Virus record (IMG/VR): IMGVR_UViG_3300025695_000006
Span: 1-64,000 of that record
Length of the DNA stretch: 64,000 nt
Direction: 5' to 3' (one strand)
From: a virus
Part shown: one piece after another, positions 53,227-60,827 of the stretch
Layout of the letters: every line of letters begins with the position of its first letter
Position numbering within the stretch: position 1 is the stretch's first letter
Translations under genes and position numbers: made by a program
Notes under the pieces: generated by a model
The model's input: only the letters and a program-made list of their open reading frames with translations
What the model was told of the DNA's origin: nothing
The model's database searches: none

Positions 53227-54655
53227 CATTAAGATCAGTGTCGTTTTCTCAACCAGAGCTATAGACGATTCATTTGTTGAACACGTAAAAAAAACATGTC
53301 TACATAAAGGTGTTGAAGTATTACCGTACCTAAATAACGGAGAATACTCATTAACTGAAATATACAACAAAGGGTTAAAAGAAGCGTCTAGTGATATAGT
53401 GGTTTTTTGTCATGATGATATAATTTTTGAAACAAAAAATTGGGGTAATAAGTTAATAAAACATTTTGATAAAAATGAAGAATATTCCATACTAGGTGTT
53501 GCTGGCACGAATCACATGATCAGTGGTATGTGGTGGGAGATAAGGAACGCTATGCACGGAACCGTTAAACACACCGACGGTAATAAAGTATGGGAGAATA
53601 AATTCTCTAAAAGTTACGGTAATGAACTAAAAGAGATGGTTGTTCTGGATGGTTTATTTTTAGCGGTAGATAGGACTAGGTTAATAAGTAAATTCGATGA
53701 ATCGTATAAAGGGTTCCATTTCTATGACATATCATTTTGTTTTGATAATCATATAAATGGGGCTAAAATAGGTTTAATGTCTAATATTAAATTGATACAT
53801 AAATCGGTTGGTGGTACTAACAAACAATGGGAGGAGAATAAATTAATCTTTGAGACCAGAAATTCTAAAAACATACCAATAAACCTAAATAAAAACACCT
53901 CACATATAGTATTCGATAAATCATTACCAAAAGTAGACTTACACGTACTATGTTGGAACGAAGAAAAGATAATCCCTTCATTTTTAAAACACTACGAAAA
54001 CTGGGTTGATAGAATCATAGTTTACGATAACAAATCTAATGACAATAGTGTTAAGATATTAACTGAACACCCTAAAGTAACTATCATTAGTTACGATACT
54101 GGTGGTGAAATACGCGACGATGCCTACCTACAGATAAAAAATAATTTATGGAAAAATTCGATAGGTAGAGCGGACATTGTAATAGTTTGTGATATGGACG
54201 AGTTTCTATATACCGAAAACATAGGAACTTTAATACGAAACTTTAACGATAGTAGTGCTACTATAATAAAACCAGTGGGTTATGATATGATAATAGAGGA
54301 TTTCGACATCACTAAAAGTGTTGATTTATTAAGTGACGTTAAATACGGTATAAGACACAATCATTTTGACAAACTATGTATGTTCAAGCCAAGTGAGATA
54401 AAGGAGATTAATTATAATTTCGGCTGTCATGTCGCTAACCCCTCTGGTAATGTAAAGTATTTCGATGGTGATGTTAAACTATTACATTATAAAAAAATAG
54501 GGTTAAAATACTTTCTAGATAAAATGGGTAGTTACCATAAAAGGTTAAGTAAGTTTAACAGGGATAGATCCCTGGGTTACCAATACGATTTCGATAGAGA
54601 GAAACATATCACAGACTTCACTAAAGATTCTCATAAAAGTAAAAAAGTTATATGA
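53216..54655 (+). CDS. Bifunctional glycosyltransferase (two GT-A-like domains)
   Basis: 479 residues with two transferase-like halves. Residues 1-235: KISVVFSTRAIDD, SLTEIYNKGLKEASSDIVVF, then CHDDIIFETKNWG, a GT2-like donor site (the DD pair as DxD analogue). Residues 240-479: VDLHVLCWNEEKIIPSFLKHY, WVDRIIVYDNKSNDNS, DIVIVCDMDEFLYTE, the last being a DxDEF motif of GT-A enzymes that act on glycans (Glyco_tranf_2_4 or GT92-like). The two halves may add successive residues of one glycan. It overlaps the previous gene by 11 nt and its stop overlaps the next start by 4 nt. Donor sugars are unknown. Confidence 0.72.
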   Translation: MKTNIKISVVFSTRAIDDSFVEHVKKTCLHKGVEVLPYLNNGEYSLTEIYNKGLKEASSDIVVFCHDDIIFETKNWGNKLIKHFDKNEEYSILGVAGTNHMISGMWWEIRNAMHGTVKHTDGNKVWENKFSKSYGNELKEMVVLDGLFLAVDRTRLISKFDESYKGFHFYDISFCFDNHINGAKIGLMSNIKLIHKSVGGTNKQWEENKLIFETRNSKNIPINLNKNTSHIVFDKSLPKVDLHVLCWNEEKIIPSFLKHYENWVDRIIVYDNKSNDNSVKILTEHPKVTIISYDTGGEIRDDAYLQIKNNLWKNSIGRADIVIVCDMDEFLYTENIGTLIRNFNDSSATIIKPVGYDMIIEDFDITKSVDLLSDVKYGIRHNHFDKLCMFKPSEIKEINYNFGCHVANPSGNVKYFDGDVKLLHYKKIGLKYFLDKMGSYHKRLSKFNRDRSLGYQYDFDREKHITDFTKDSHKSKKVI

Positions 54656-55185
54656 AAGAAGTTTTATTGATAGGTAATGGTCCGTCTTGTTTAGATAAAG
54701 AATTGGGTGAACTAATAGACTCTCATGAAACAGTTATTAGGTTCAATGACTTCGAGACAAAAGGTTACGAAAAACACGTTGGTACCAAAACAGACGTATG
54801 GGTCAAGACTAAAATGTCATCTAAACATATAACCAAAAACTTCAAAAGTAAATTCTACGTTTACCCAAACATCATAAGATGTACCGAAGAAGAGAAGAAG
54901 ATTTTAGTTAATGATGGGTTTAATGTGATCCCTGTAAAATTCTACAACAAGGTAAATAAATTGTTAGACGCTGGTAACCTATGGGCCACTACTGGATTAG
55001 TGATGATATACTATTTTATAGAAAAAGGTTATAATGTCAAAATACATGGTTTTGATTTCTTTGAGAATGGAGTTCATTACTATAAAGACGATAATAAAAT
55101 GATAGGTCATAGACCAGACTTAGAAAAGGCTTTGGTCAACAATCTCATTAATAAAGGTGAAGTTAAATTATTATATAATGGATAA
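54652..55185 (+). CDS. Sialyltransferase-like glycosyltransferase (GT29/GT42-type)
   Basis: 177 residues. LIGNGPSCLDKELGELIDSH (GNGPS at 8-12), RFNDF at 30-34 and KTDVW at 46-50 match the L-motif of GT29 sialyltransferases (also the GNGPS start of bacterial GT42 enzymes), and LWATTGLVMIYYF (about 110-122) with IHGFDFFENGVHYY (131-144) match the S-motif with the downstream H/Y steps. Such enzymes transfer sialic acid from CMP-sialate. At 177 residues it is shorter than characterised enzymes and may be a minimal domain. The next gene encodes a CMP-sialate synthetase-like protein and overlaps it by 8 nt, supporting a coupled function. The acceptor is unknown. Confidence 0.72.
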   Translation: MKEVLLIGNGPSCLDKELGELIDSHETVIRFNDFETKGYEKHVGTKTDVWVKTKMSSKHITKNFKSKFYVYPNIIRCTEEEKKILVNDGFNVIPVKFYNKVNKLLDAGNLWATTGLVMIYYFIEKGYNVKIHGFDFFENGVHYYKDDNKMIGHRPDLEKALVNNLINKGEVKLLYNG

Positions 55186-55828
55186 ACTTAAAATATTAAT
55201 ACCAGCCAGAAGAAACTCAAAAGGCTTACCTTTTAAAAATAGGTTACTTTTTAACGAAACAGTTGATAGTATACCTAAAAAATACCACAAATACATAATT
55301 GTATCAACAGATGATGAAGTATTGATCGAAAAATGTGAATTAATGGGTTTAAAAGTTTCTATTAGACCAGATGAGTTAGCCATTGACACAACCAGCACAA
55401 AAGAAGTCATTGAATACCTAGTTAAAAACGGTGATTTAAATTACGACGATGTGGTTATAATGCTATACCTAACTTACCCAGAAAGAACTTTTAAAGAGGT
55501 TAAAAATGTCTATAAATTATTTTTAGATAATAAAGAAAAAAGTTTGTTGTGTAAAAAGGATTTTAAAGGTGTACACCCATATTTATATATGTTAAACGCA
55601 GGTAACAACAAAGGTAGACAGTTAGTTAAACATAATCTATACAGGAGACAAGACTACCCAGAAATATTTGAAATATCTCATTACATATCTATATTTAAGG
55701 TTAGTGAATTAGGTAAACTAAACAATAATTTATATAATGATGATACATATTTCTTTAAAATATACGATGTTATAGACGTTGACACTAAAAAAGATTTTGA
55801 TGGGTTACTTCGCAAAGAAAAAAAATAA
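55178..55828 (+). CDS. CMP-sialic acid (nonulosonate) synthetase, NeuA-like
   Basis: 216 residues from ATG at 55178 (an upstream GTG at 55157 would lie deeper in the transferase gene). The family signature is at the N-terminus: ILIPARRNSKGLPFKN (6-21), then YIIVSTDDEVLIEKCEL, RPDELAIDTTSTKEVIEYL, all as in acylneuraminate cytidylyltransferases. The VIMLYLTYPERT segment takes the place of the usual VLLQPTSPLR, so the middle is divergent. These enzymes join CTP and a sialic-type acid. Placement between two sialyltransferase-like genes and the presence of NeuB downstream suit activity on Neu5Ac or a related nonulosonate such as pseudaminic or legionaminic acid, which cannot be told apart from sequence. 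Confidence 0.75.
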   Translation: MDKLKILIPARRNSKGLPFKNRLLFNETVDSIPKKYHKYIIVSTDDEVLIEKCELMGLKVSIRPDELAIDTTSTKEVIEYLVKNGDLNYDDVVIMLYLTYPERTFKEVKNVYKLFLDNKEKSLLCKKDFKGVHPYLYMLNAGNNKGRQLVKHNLYRRQDYPEIFEISHYISIFKVSELGKLNNNLYNDDTYFFKIYDVIDVDTKKDFDGLLRKEKK

Positions 55829-56783
55829 GGGTAAATCAATAGTTACTAAGAGTAACCAGAAACAAAGAATTAAAATTAATTCTCAGGTCGATGAGGTCTT
55901 AGAAAACGTGGTTGAAATAGTAACAGCTAACAACCCTAAAAAAGGTCTTAAAGTGAATAAAACTAAAAATGTTGACTTAAAGAAAGGGGTTGTAAAAACA
56001 GAACAAAAAAATGTTGACTTAAAGAAAGGGGTTGTAAAAACAGAACAAAAAAATGTTTCTGAACCTACACTCACCACTATTAAAGGAACTAAAACAAAAA
56101 ACAATGATAAGTCTAATCAAGAATTATATGACGAAACCATTGACAGATTATTAAACCAATTTTTAAAAAAACGCTCTTTATTATCTTTAGATAATTTAAA
56201 GAGGATGATAAAAAATAAGACTATAATATTAGTTGCTAACTCATCAGACTTACTTAAAAAAGAAAATGGTGATATTATTGACTCTAATGATATTGTCGTA
56301 AGATTCAACTCATTTAAATTAAACGAAGTATATACTGGGTCTAAAACTACAATACATGTTAGCGTATACCTACAAGACGAAAATCTAGATAAATACGTAC
56401 CTATAAGATTTATCATATCAAATAACCTCACTAACTGGATCAATAAGGTTAAAGGTTTAAACAAGGTTCATCAGGGGTTAATACTTAAGTATAACCACCA
56501 TAATGATCATAATAGTATGAAAACAGACGAACAACCAAGCACTAGCGGGTATACCATGCTAAAGTTATTATTACACCTAGGTGGGTTTAAAAAGATAGAC
56601 CTAATAGGATTTAACTTCTATGACGGTGGTGAAAATAGTTTATTAAGGACAGATAAAGGTTTAGAGTACGAGATATCTAAAGTACATAATTATAAGAAAG
56701 AGAAATTAGAAATAATGAGTATGGCTTTTGAGTATGATAAAAAAAATAATATAATAACTTTTTATGATAGTAACACATACTAA
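55800..56783 (+). CDS. Second sialyltransferase-like protein with basic repeat linker
   Basis: 327 residues from ATG at 55800; the open frame extends to a TTG at 55779 but an ATG is available. Residues about 1-115 are lysine-rich and disordered, including two perfect copies of a 14-residue NVDLKKGVVKTEQK repeat. The catalytic part (about 138-327) has TIILVANSSDLL, SNDIVVRFNSFKL and GSKTTIHVS (L-motif), then PSTSGYTMLKLLLHL and IDLIGFNFYDGGE (S-motif), with a following H-N-Y region, as in the 177-residue transferase. GNGPS is replaced by VANSS, so the donor site may have diverged. It overlaps the NeuA-like gene by 29 nt. Confidence 0.68.
   Translation: MGYFAKKKNKGKSIVTKSNQKQRIKINSQVDEVLENVVEIVTANNPKKGLKVNKTKNVDLKKGVVKTEQKNVDLKKGVVKTEQKNVSEPTLTTIKGTKTKNNDKSNQELYDETIDRLLNQFLKKRSLLSLDNLKRMIKNKTIILVANSSDLLKKENGDIIDSNDIVVRFNSFKLNEVYTGSKTTIHVSVYLQDENLDKYVPIRFIISNNLTNWINKVKGLNKVHQGLILKYNHHNDHNSMKTDEQPSTSGYTMLKLLLHLGGFKKIDLIGFNFYDGGENSLLRTDKGLEYEISKVHNYKKEKLEIMSMAFEYDKKNNIITFYDSNTY
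55968..56051 (+). repeat. Perfect 42-bp tandem duplication
   Basis: Two identical 42-nt units (55968-56009 and 56010-56051), beginning AATGTTGACTT and ending CAGAACAAAAA, encode NVDLKKGVVKTEQK twice. Perfect identity implies a recent duplication. Confidence 0.9.
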
Positions 56784-57615
56784 ACACACCAACATAGCCG
56801 AGGCACCAGAAGCTATAAGTGAGGTTATAAACAAATATACCGAACATAAATCATATGTTGTTGGTTATTCTTACCCAGGTAAATTAATTATACCTAATTC
56901 AGATATAGTACACCAACACAACAAGAAGTTCTATACTACCAAGAAAAGTATTATACAATACCACAGTGAACCTTTTAGAGTTGAATTAAATGTTGATATA
57001 CCAAAACTAGTAATAGCCCAATATCATGCCACCTTACCCGAATATAGACATTGTAGAGTGGTAAGAAACCCAGTAGATTTATTTGATGTTAAATACATCC
57101 CCAAATATCAAAACAAAGTAATTAGAATAGGATATTCACCATCTTCAACAACACCCTCGTCTAAATGGGCTGATAAGGGTTACAAAGAAACTATACCAAT
57201 CCTAAATAAAATAAAAAAAATATATAAAGATAAAGTGGAGATAGAGGTGATTACTGGGGTGCCACTAGAAGAATGTCTCAAAAGAAAATCTGAGTGTAAT
57301 ATATTTATAGATGAAGTTAAGACCGATTCGTATCACAGATCAGGCCTCGAATCAATGGCCATGGGTATAACAACCATATGTTCTGTTAGTAAGGAAGTAG
57401 AAGAAGTTTTACTAAGGTCGTCAAACGCTAAAACAAACCCTTTTATTAACACGTATCACCAAAACTTAGAAATAGAATTAATTAATTTAATAGAATCTGG
57501 TTTAAATAAAATAATTGATAAAGGTTACGAAAGTAGATTATGGATGGAGAACCATTGGGACCCAGAAACTATCGCAAATGAATACATTAAAATATACGAA
57601 AAATGGCTAGATTAA
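56764..57615 (+). CDS. Glycosyltransferase, GT-B fold
   Basis: 283 residues. IVHQHNKKFYTTKKSIIQYHSEP and LVIAQYHATLPEYRHCRVVRN form an N-terminal Rossmann-like half; VIRIGYSPSSTTPSSKWADKG, then VEIEVITGVPLEECLKRKSE and HRSGLESMAMGITTICSVSKE, with the GLE-ma-G donor-binding step, form the C-terminal half. The layout matches GT4-like enzymes. It is shorter than typical (about 370), so the acceptor domain is reduced. It overlaps the sialyltransferase-like gene upstream by 20 nt and the methyltransferase downstream by 13 nt. Donor not determinable. Confidence 0.65.
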   Translation: MIVTHTKHTNIAEAPEAISEVINKYTEHKSYVVGYSYPGKLIIPNSDIVHQHNKKFYTTKKSIIQYHSEPFRVELNVDIPKLVIAQYHATLPEYRHCRVVRNPVDLFDVKYIPKYQNKVIRIGYSPSSTTPSSKWADKGYKETIPILNKIKKIYKDKVEIEVITGVPLEECLKRKSECNIFIDEVKTDSYHRSGLESMAMGITTICSVSKEVEEVLLRSSNAKTNPFINTYHQNLEIELINLIESGLNKIIDKGYESRLWMENHWDPETIANEYIKIYEKWLD

Positions 57616-58238
57616 ACATGGAAACAATGAAAGATGTACTAAATGAAAATTTGGATATATCAAAAATAAAATTAATTTATGACGTAGGGTGTTTAAACGG
57701 AGTTGACAGCTTCCTTCTATCAGAATTATTTGACGCTAAAGTTATAGGGTTCGAAGGTTTACCCAACAATTACAAAAAATTCCTACTAGGTAAAGATACC
57801 GAAAAAGTTAGTTTTGAAAATTTCGTAATAAGAGATTACGATGGGGTAACACATTTTTACGAAAAAGAACAAAATGGTATACATAGTATTTTTGAACAAA
57901 ATTTATCAAAAACTAAAGAACGGTTAGTTGAGTTAAAATGTAAAAGGATGGACACGTACATAACAGAAAAATCCTTAGATATACCCGACCTCGTTAAAAT
58001 AGATGTTGAAGGAGCTACATTAGAAGCCTTAAAAAGTTTTGGTGGTATTTTAGAGGATATAAAAATACTACAAATTGAAACTGAGGAGGTTGAATATTTC
58101 ACAGGACAAACTTTAGAACCTAAAGTTATGGAATACCTTTACAGTAAAGGATTTTTTCCTATATTTAAATCAACAGCAATTAACGTCAAACAGAATGACT
58201 ATATTATGTTAAATAAAAAATATTATAAACAAAAGTAA
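57603..58238 (+). CDS. FkbM-family methyltransferase
   Basis: 211 residues. IKLIYDVGCLNGVDSFLLSEL is the SAM-binding motif I (DVGC-nG), VIGFEGLPNNYKKFL is the following acidic loop (E at the motif II position), and LVKIDVEGATLEALKS is the FkbM signature KiDvEGaE. The enzyme O- or N-methylates small molecules or sugars. In glycan clusters FkbM proteins methylate sugar hydroxyls. It overlaps the GT-B gene by 13 nt; the alternative ATG at 57618 would remove the overlap. It comes just before neuB. Confidence 0.8.
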   Translation: MARLNMETMKDVLNENLDISKIKLIYDVGCLNGVDSFLLSELFDAKVIGFEGLPNNYKKFLLGKDTEKVSFENFVIRDYDGVTHFYEKEQNGIHSIFEQNLSKTKERLVELKCKRMDTYITEKSLDIPDLVKIDVEGATLEALKSFGGILEDIKILQIETEEVEYFTGQTLEPKVMEYLYSKGFFPIFKSTAINVKQNDYIMLNKKYYKQK

Positions 58239-58241
58239 ATT

Positions 58242-59081
58242 ATGAATAGTAAGACAAAGATTATAGGTGAAATAGGTATCAACCATAACGGGGATATAGC
58301 TATAGCAAAACAATTAATATTAGTAGCTAAAGCTGCTGGTTGTGATTATGTTAAGTTTCAAAAAAGAAACCCAGACATATGTGTTCCAGAGGAACAGAAA
58401 GGTAAGATGAGACAAACTCCTTGGGGTGAGATAACTTACTTAGAATATAAATGGAAAACTGAGTTCGGTGAAGCTGAGTACGATGAAATAGATAGGTTTT
58501 GTAAAGAGATTGGTATTAACTGGTTCGCATCCGTTTGGGATAAAACATCTGTAGATTTTATGATGAAGTACGAAAGTGACCTAGGAGTAGCTATGAAAAT
58601 ACCATCGGCGTTGATAACCGATATTGAATTATGTGAGTATGCTAGAGAAAAGGCCGATTACTTAATGATATCAACAGGTATGAGTAATGAAGATGAGGTT
58701 ACTTTATGTATAGATGCGTGTAACCCAGACGTTATAATGCACACAAACTCAACATATCCATGTCCAGTAAACGAATTAAATTTAAATTACATAACATGGT
58801 TAAAAAACCACTACGCTGAAAAAGAAATAGGTTATAGCGGACATGAGTACGGGCTAGTAACCACTTTCGCTGCTATACCAATGGGCGTAAAATGGGTAGA
58901 ACGCCACATAACACTAGACAGGGGTATGTGGGGATCCGATCATTCAGCTTCAATTGAACCATCTGGTTTATTTAAATTAGTTAAAGGTATTAGAGATATA
59001 GAAGAATCATTATCAATACCAGAAGGTCCTAGAGAATTATTTGGTGGTGAACTATCTAAAATGAAGAGTTTAAGGAAATAA
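58242..59081 (+). CDS. neuB: Sialic acid (nonulosonate) synthase, NeuB-like
   Basis: 279 residues with the NeuB TIM-barrel landmarks: GEIGINHNGD (9-18), DYVKFQKRNPD (35-45), MISTGMSNEDEV, VIMHTNSTYPCPV (164-176), IGYSGHE (196-202) and WVERHITLDR (218-227), then GSDHSASIEP. The histidines H201 and H222 correspond in spacing to the Mn2+ ligands of the Neisseria enzyme. NeuB condenses phosphoenolpyruvate with ManNAc, or a related 6-deoxy sugar, to form sialic or related acids. Usual NeuB is about 340-350 residues; the C-terminal SAF (antifreeze-like) domain is missing, leaving the barrel alone. It starts 3 nt after the methyltransferase stop. No NeuC-like epimerase is seen, so the substrate must come from the host or another part of the genome. 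Confidence 0.9.
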   Translation: MNSKTKIIGEIGINHNGDIAIAKQLILVAKAAGCDYVKFQKRNPDICVPEEQKGKMRQTPWGEITYLEYKWKTEFGEAEYDEIDRFCKEIGINWFASVWDKTSVDFMMKYESDLGVAMKIPSALITDIELCEYAREKADYLMISTGMSNEDEVTLCIDACNPDVIMHTNSTYPCPVNELNLNYITWLKNHYAEKEIGYSGHEYGLVTTFAAIPMGVKWVERHITLDRGMWGSDHSASIEPSGLFKLVKGIRDIEESLSIPEGPRELFGGELSKMKSLRK

Positions 59082-59092
59082 AATTAATTTAT

Positions 59093-59383
59093 ATGTTAAT
59101 ATATGTTGATATAGATAATACTATATTTAAAACAGGGAGTACCGACTATACAACCAGTACCCCAATGATGGACAGAATCAAAAAGATAAATAAATTATAC
59201 GACGAAGGGAACACTATTGTTTATTGGACGGCAAGGGGTTCCGTAACAGGTATAGATCATTCGGAACTAACCAAGAAGCAATTTAAGGAATGGGGAGTCA
59301 AACACCATGAATTGAAATTCGGCAAACCTCCTTACGATATTTTTATCGACGATAAGAATATAAACAGTGAAGATTACTTTTAA
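59093..59383 (+). CDS. Small HAD-superfamily phosphatase
   Basis: 96 residues. IYVDIDNTIFKTGS holds the HAD nucleophile motif DxDxT (as DIDNT), TARGSV is motif II (T), and KFGKPPYDIFIDDKNI gives the lysine of motif III and the DD of motif IV. The cap is minimal, as in KDO-8-phosphate-phosphatase-like and capsule-cluster HAD proteins. It starts 11 nt after neuB, so it may act on a phosphorylated sugar such as a sialic acid 9-phosphate or a heptose bisphosphate, which cannot be settled from sequence. The following PhoH gene starts 14 nt downstream. Confidence 0.78.
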   Translation: MLIYVDIDNTIFKTGSTDYTTSTPMMDRIKKINKLYDEGNTIVYWTARGSVTGIDHSELTKKQFKEWGVKHHELKFGKPPYDIFIDDKNINSEDYF

Positions 59384-59397
59384 TACAAAACATACAT

Positions 59398-60135
59398 ATG
59401 GCTAGAAAAGCTAGAAAAAAATTATCATACGAAGAACAGCAGGATATCCTAGAATCAATGAGTAATGATCATCAAGGGAACGATTTTTTAAAAAGAATTA
59501 AGGTTGATATAAAGTGTAAAACGGTTAACCAGAAAAAACTAGTTAAAGAAATAAAGGATAAAGAGATGGTTATATGCTCTGGATTACCAGGTACAGGTAA
59601 AACTTACTTGTCCTGTGCAGTCGCACTAGATTTAATAAAAAATGATGGCAGATATCGAAAAATAGTTATAGTTAAGTCGGTTACAACATTAAAAGATGAA
59701 GAGATAGGCTTTTTAAAAGGTACTATGAAAGAAAAGATGGAACCTTTTATGTACTCTTTTATGCATAACTTCGAAAAGATAGTCGGTAAATATAATACTC
59801 AAACCCTTAGAGAAGCGGGTATGATAGAAGAAATGCCTATAGCGTACATGAGGGGTATAAATATAGATAACTCCATAGTAATCATAGACGAGGCTCAAAA
59901 TATCTCTATAGATAACATAAGAACCATAATGACAAGATTGGGTGAGAACTCTAAAATGATATTTTTAGGTGATGAGAATCAAGTAGACATGAAGAGAAAG
60001 GGTCAGAGTTCCTTACACTTTATAATCGAAAAGTTTTCTGATTTTGAAGAGGTGGGTACTGTCGTACTTACTGACAGTGACGTAGTCAGAAACCCGTTGA
60101 TTAAAAAAATAGAACAAATATTTAGAGAAAAATAG
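59398..60135 (+). CDS. phoH: PhoH-like P-loop ATPase
   Basis: 245 residues. Walker A SGLPGTGKTYLS (about 61-72), IVIVKSVTTLKDEEIGFLKG with the PhoH Q/E-GFLPG counterpart, SIVIIDEAQNIS (Walker B, about 159-170), RLGENSKMIFLGDENQVD and DSDVVRNPLIKKI, all typical of the PhoH family. It is common in phage genomes of all sizes; the role is unsettled, perhaps an RNA-handling ATPase. The 49 residues before the P-loop are basic and serve as a lead-in. It sits between the sugar genes and a second transferase pair. Confidence 0.92.
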   Translation: MARKARKKLSYEEQQDILESMSNDHQGNDFLKRIKVDIKCKTVNQKKLVKEIKDKEMVICSGLPGTGKTYLSCAVALDLIKNDGRYRKIVIVKSVTTLKDEEIGFLKGTMKEKMEPFMYSFMHNFEKIVGKYNTQTLREAGMIEEMPIAYMRGINIDNSIVIIDEAQNISIDNIRTIMTRLGENSKMIFLGDENQVDMKRKGQSSLHFIIEKFSDFEEVGTVVLTDSDVVRNPLIKKIEQIFREK

Positions 60136-60188
60136 ATGTAGACTTTATTTTATACCAATTATCTACTAATTTTAATAAAAAATAGAAC

Positions 60189-60827
60189 ATGATAATTGGT
60201 ATAACAATAAACAATATTTTACGTGACCACGTATCAAAATTGAAAGACCTTTACGAATTTGAGTTTGAGAAAGAGGTAGAGGGTCCTATAAACCCATTTA
60301 AGTTATCAGAACATTTCCCTGATATTGATCCTGTTATTGAATCACCAGAATTTAAGGATGATGGTAAAGAGATTGAATTCCCTGAAAACGCTAAAGATAA
60401 CGGGTTTAATTTAGATAAATTCATGTATGACGAAGCTTCTTTTGAAATATTCGGCAGAACTGATGAAACGGAACAAGGTATCATTAAAAATATATCAGAT
60501 TTCTCCAATAAAAACAGGATCAAAATAGTATTACTTAATAACGAAAGTCAGAGGTCAAAAGCGGCGACGCTTTTCTTCCTAAGTAAGAATTATTACAATC
60601 TAGAACAAGTTATTTTCCCTAAAAAATGGAAAGACTTCTGGACGCACTGTGACGTAATCGTTACAGACAATCCCAAGCTACTAAAATCTAAACCAAAAGG
60701 TAAAATATCGATAAAACATATAAACGATTTTAATATTGACATTAAATCCGATTATGCTATAATTAACACAAAGGAATTATTTAAACTCCTAAGAAAATTA
60801 AAAAAAGAAAATAATGGAAAAAGGTAA
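60189..60827 (+). CDS. Unknown protein with HAD-like features
   Basis: 212 residues. The start GITINNILRDHVSKLKDLYE, an acidic middle with NLDKFMYDEASFEIFG, and KIVLLNNESQRSKAATLFFLS and VIVTDNPKLLKSKPKGKISIKH resemble a HAD-type core in which the first aspartate has been replaced (TINN for DxDx) and a late TDNP remains. Such degenerate HAD-like proteins occur in many large phages with no known role. It starts 53 nt after PhoH and overlaps the next gene by 14 nt. The HAD suggestion is tentative. Confidence 0.5.
   Translation: MIIGITINNILRDHVSKLKDLYEFEFEKEVEGPINPFKLSEHFPDIDPVIESPEFKDDGKEIEFPENAKDNGFNLDKFMYDEASFEIFGRTDETEQGIIKNISDFSNKNRIKIVLLNNESQRSKAATLFFLSKNYYNLEQVIFPKKWKDFWTHCDVIVTDNPKLLKSKPKGKISIKHINDFNIDIKSDYAIINTKELFKLLRKLKKENNGKR

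Noticed and set aside
55779-55799. TTG start for the second sialyltransferase-like protein
   Set aside because: An in-frame ATG 21 nt later is a better start and shortens the overlap with the NeuA-like gene.
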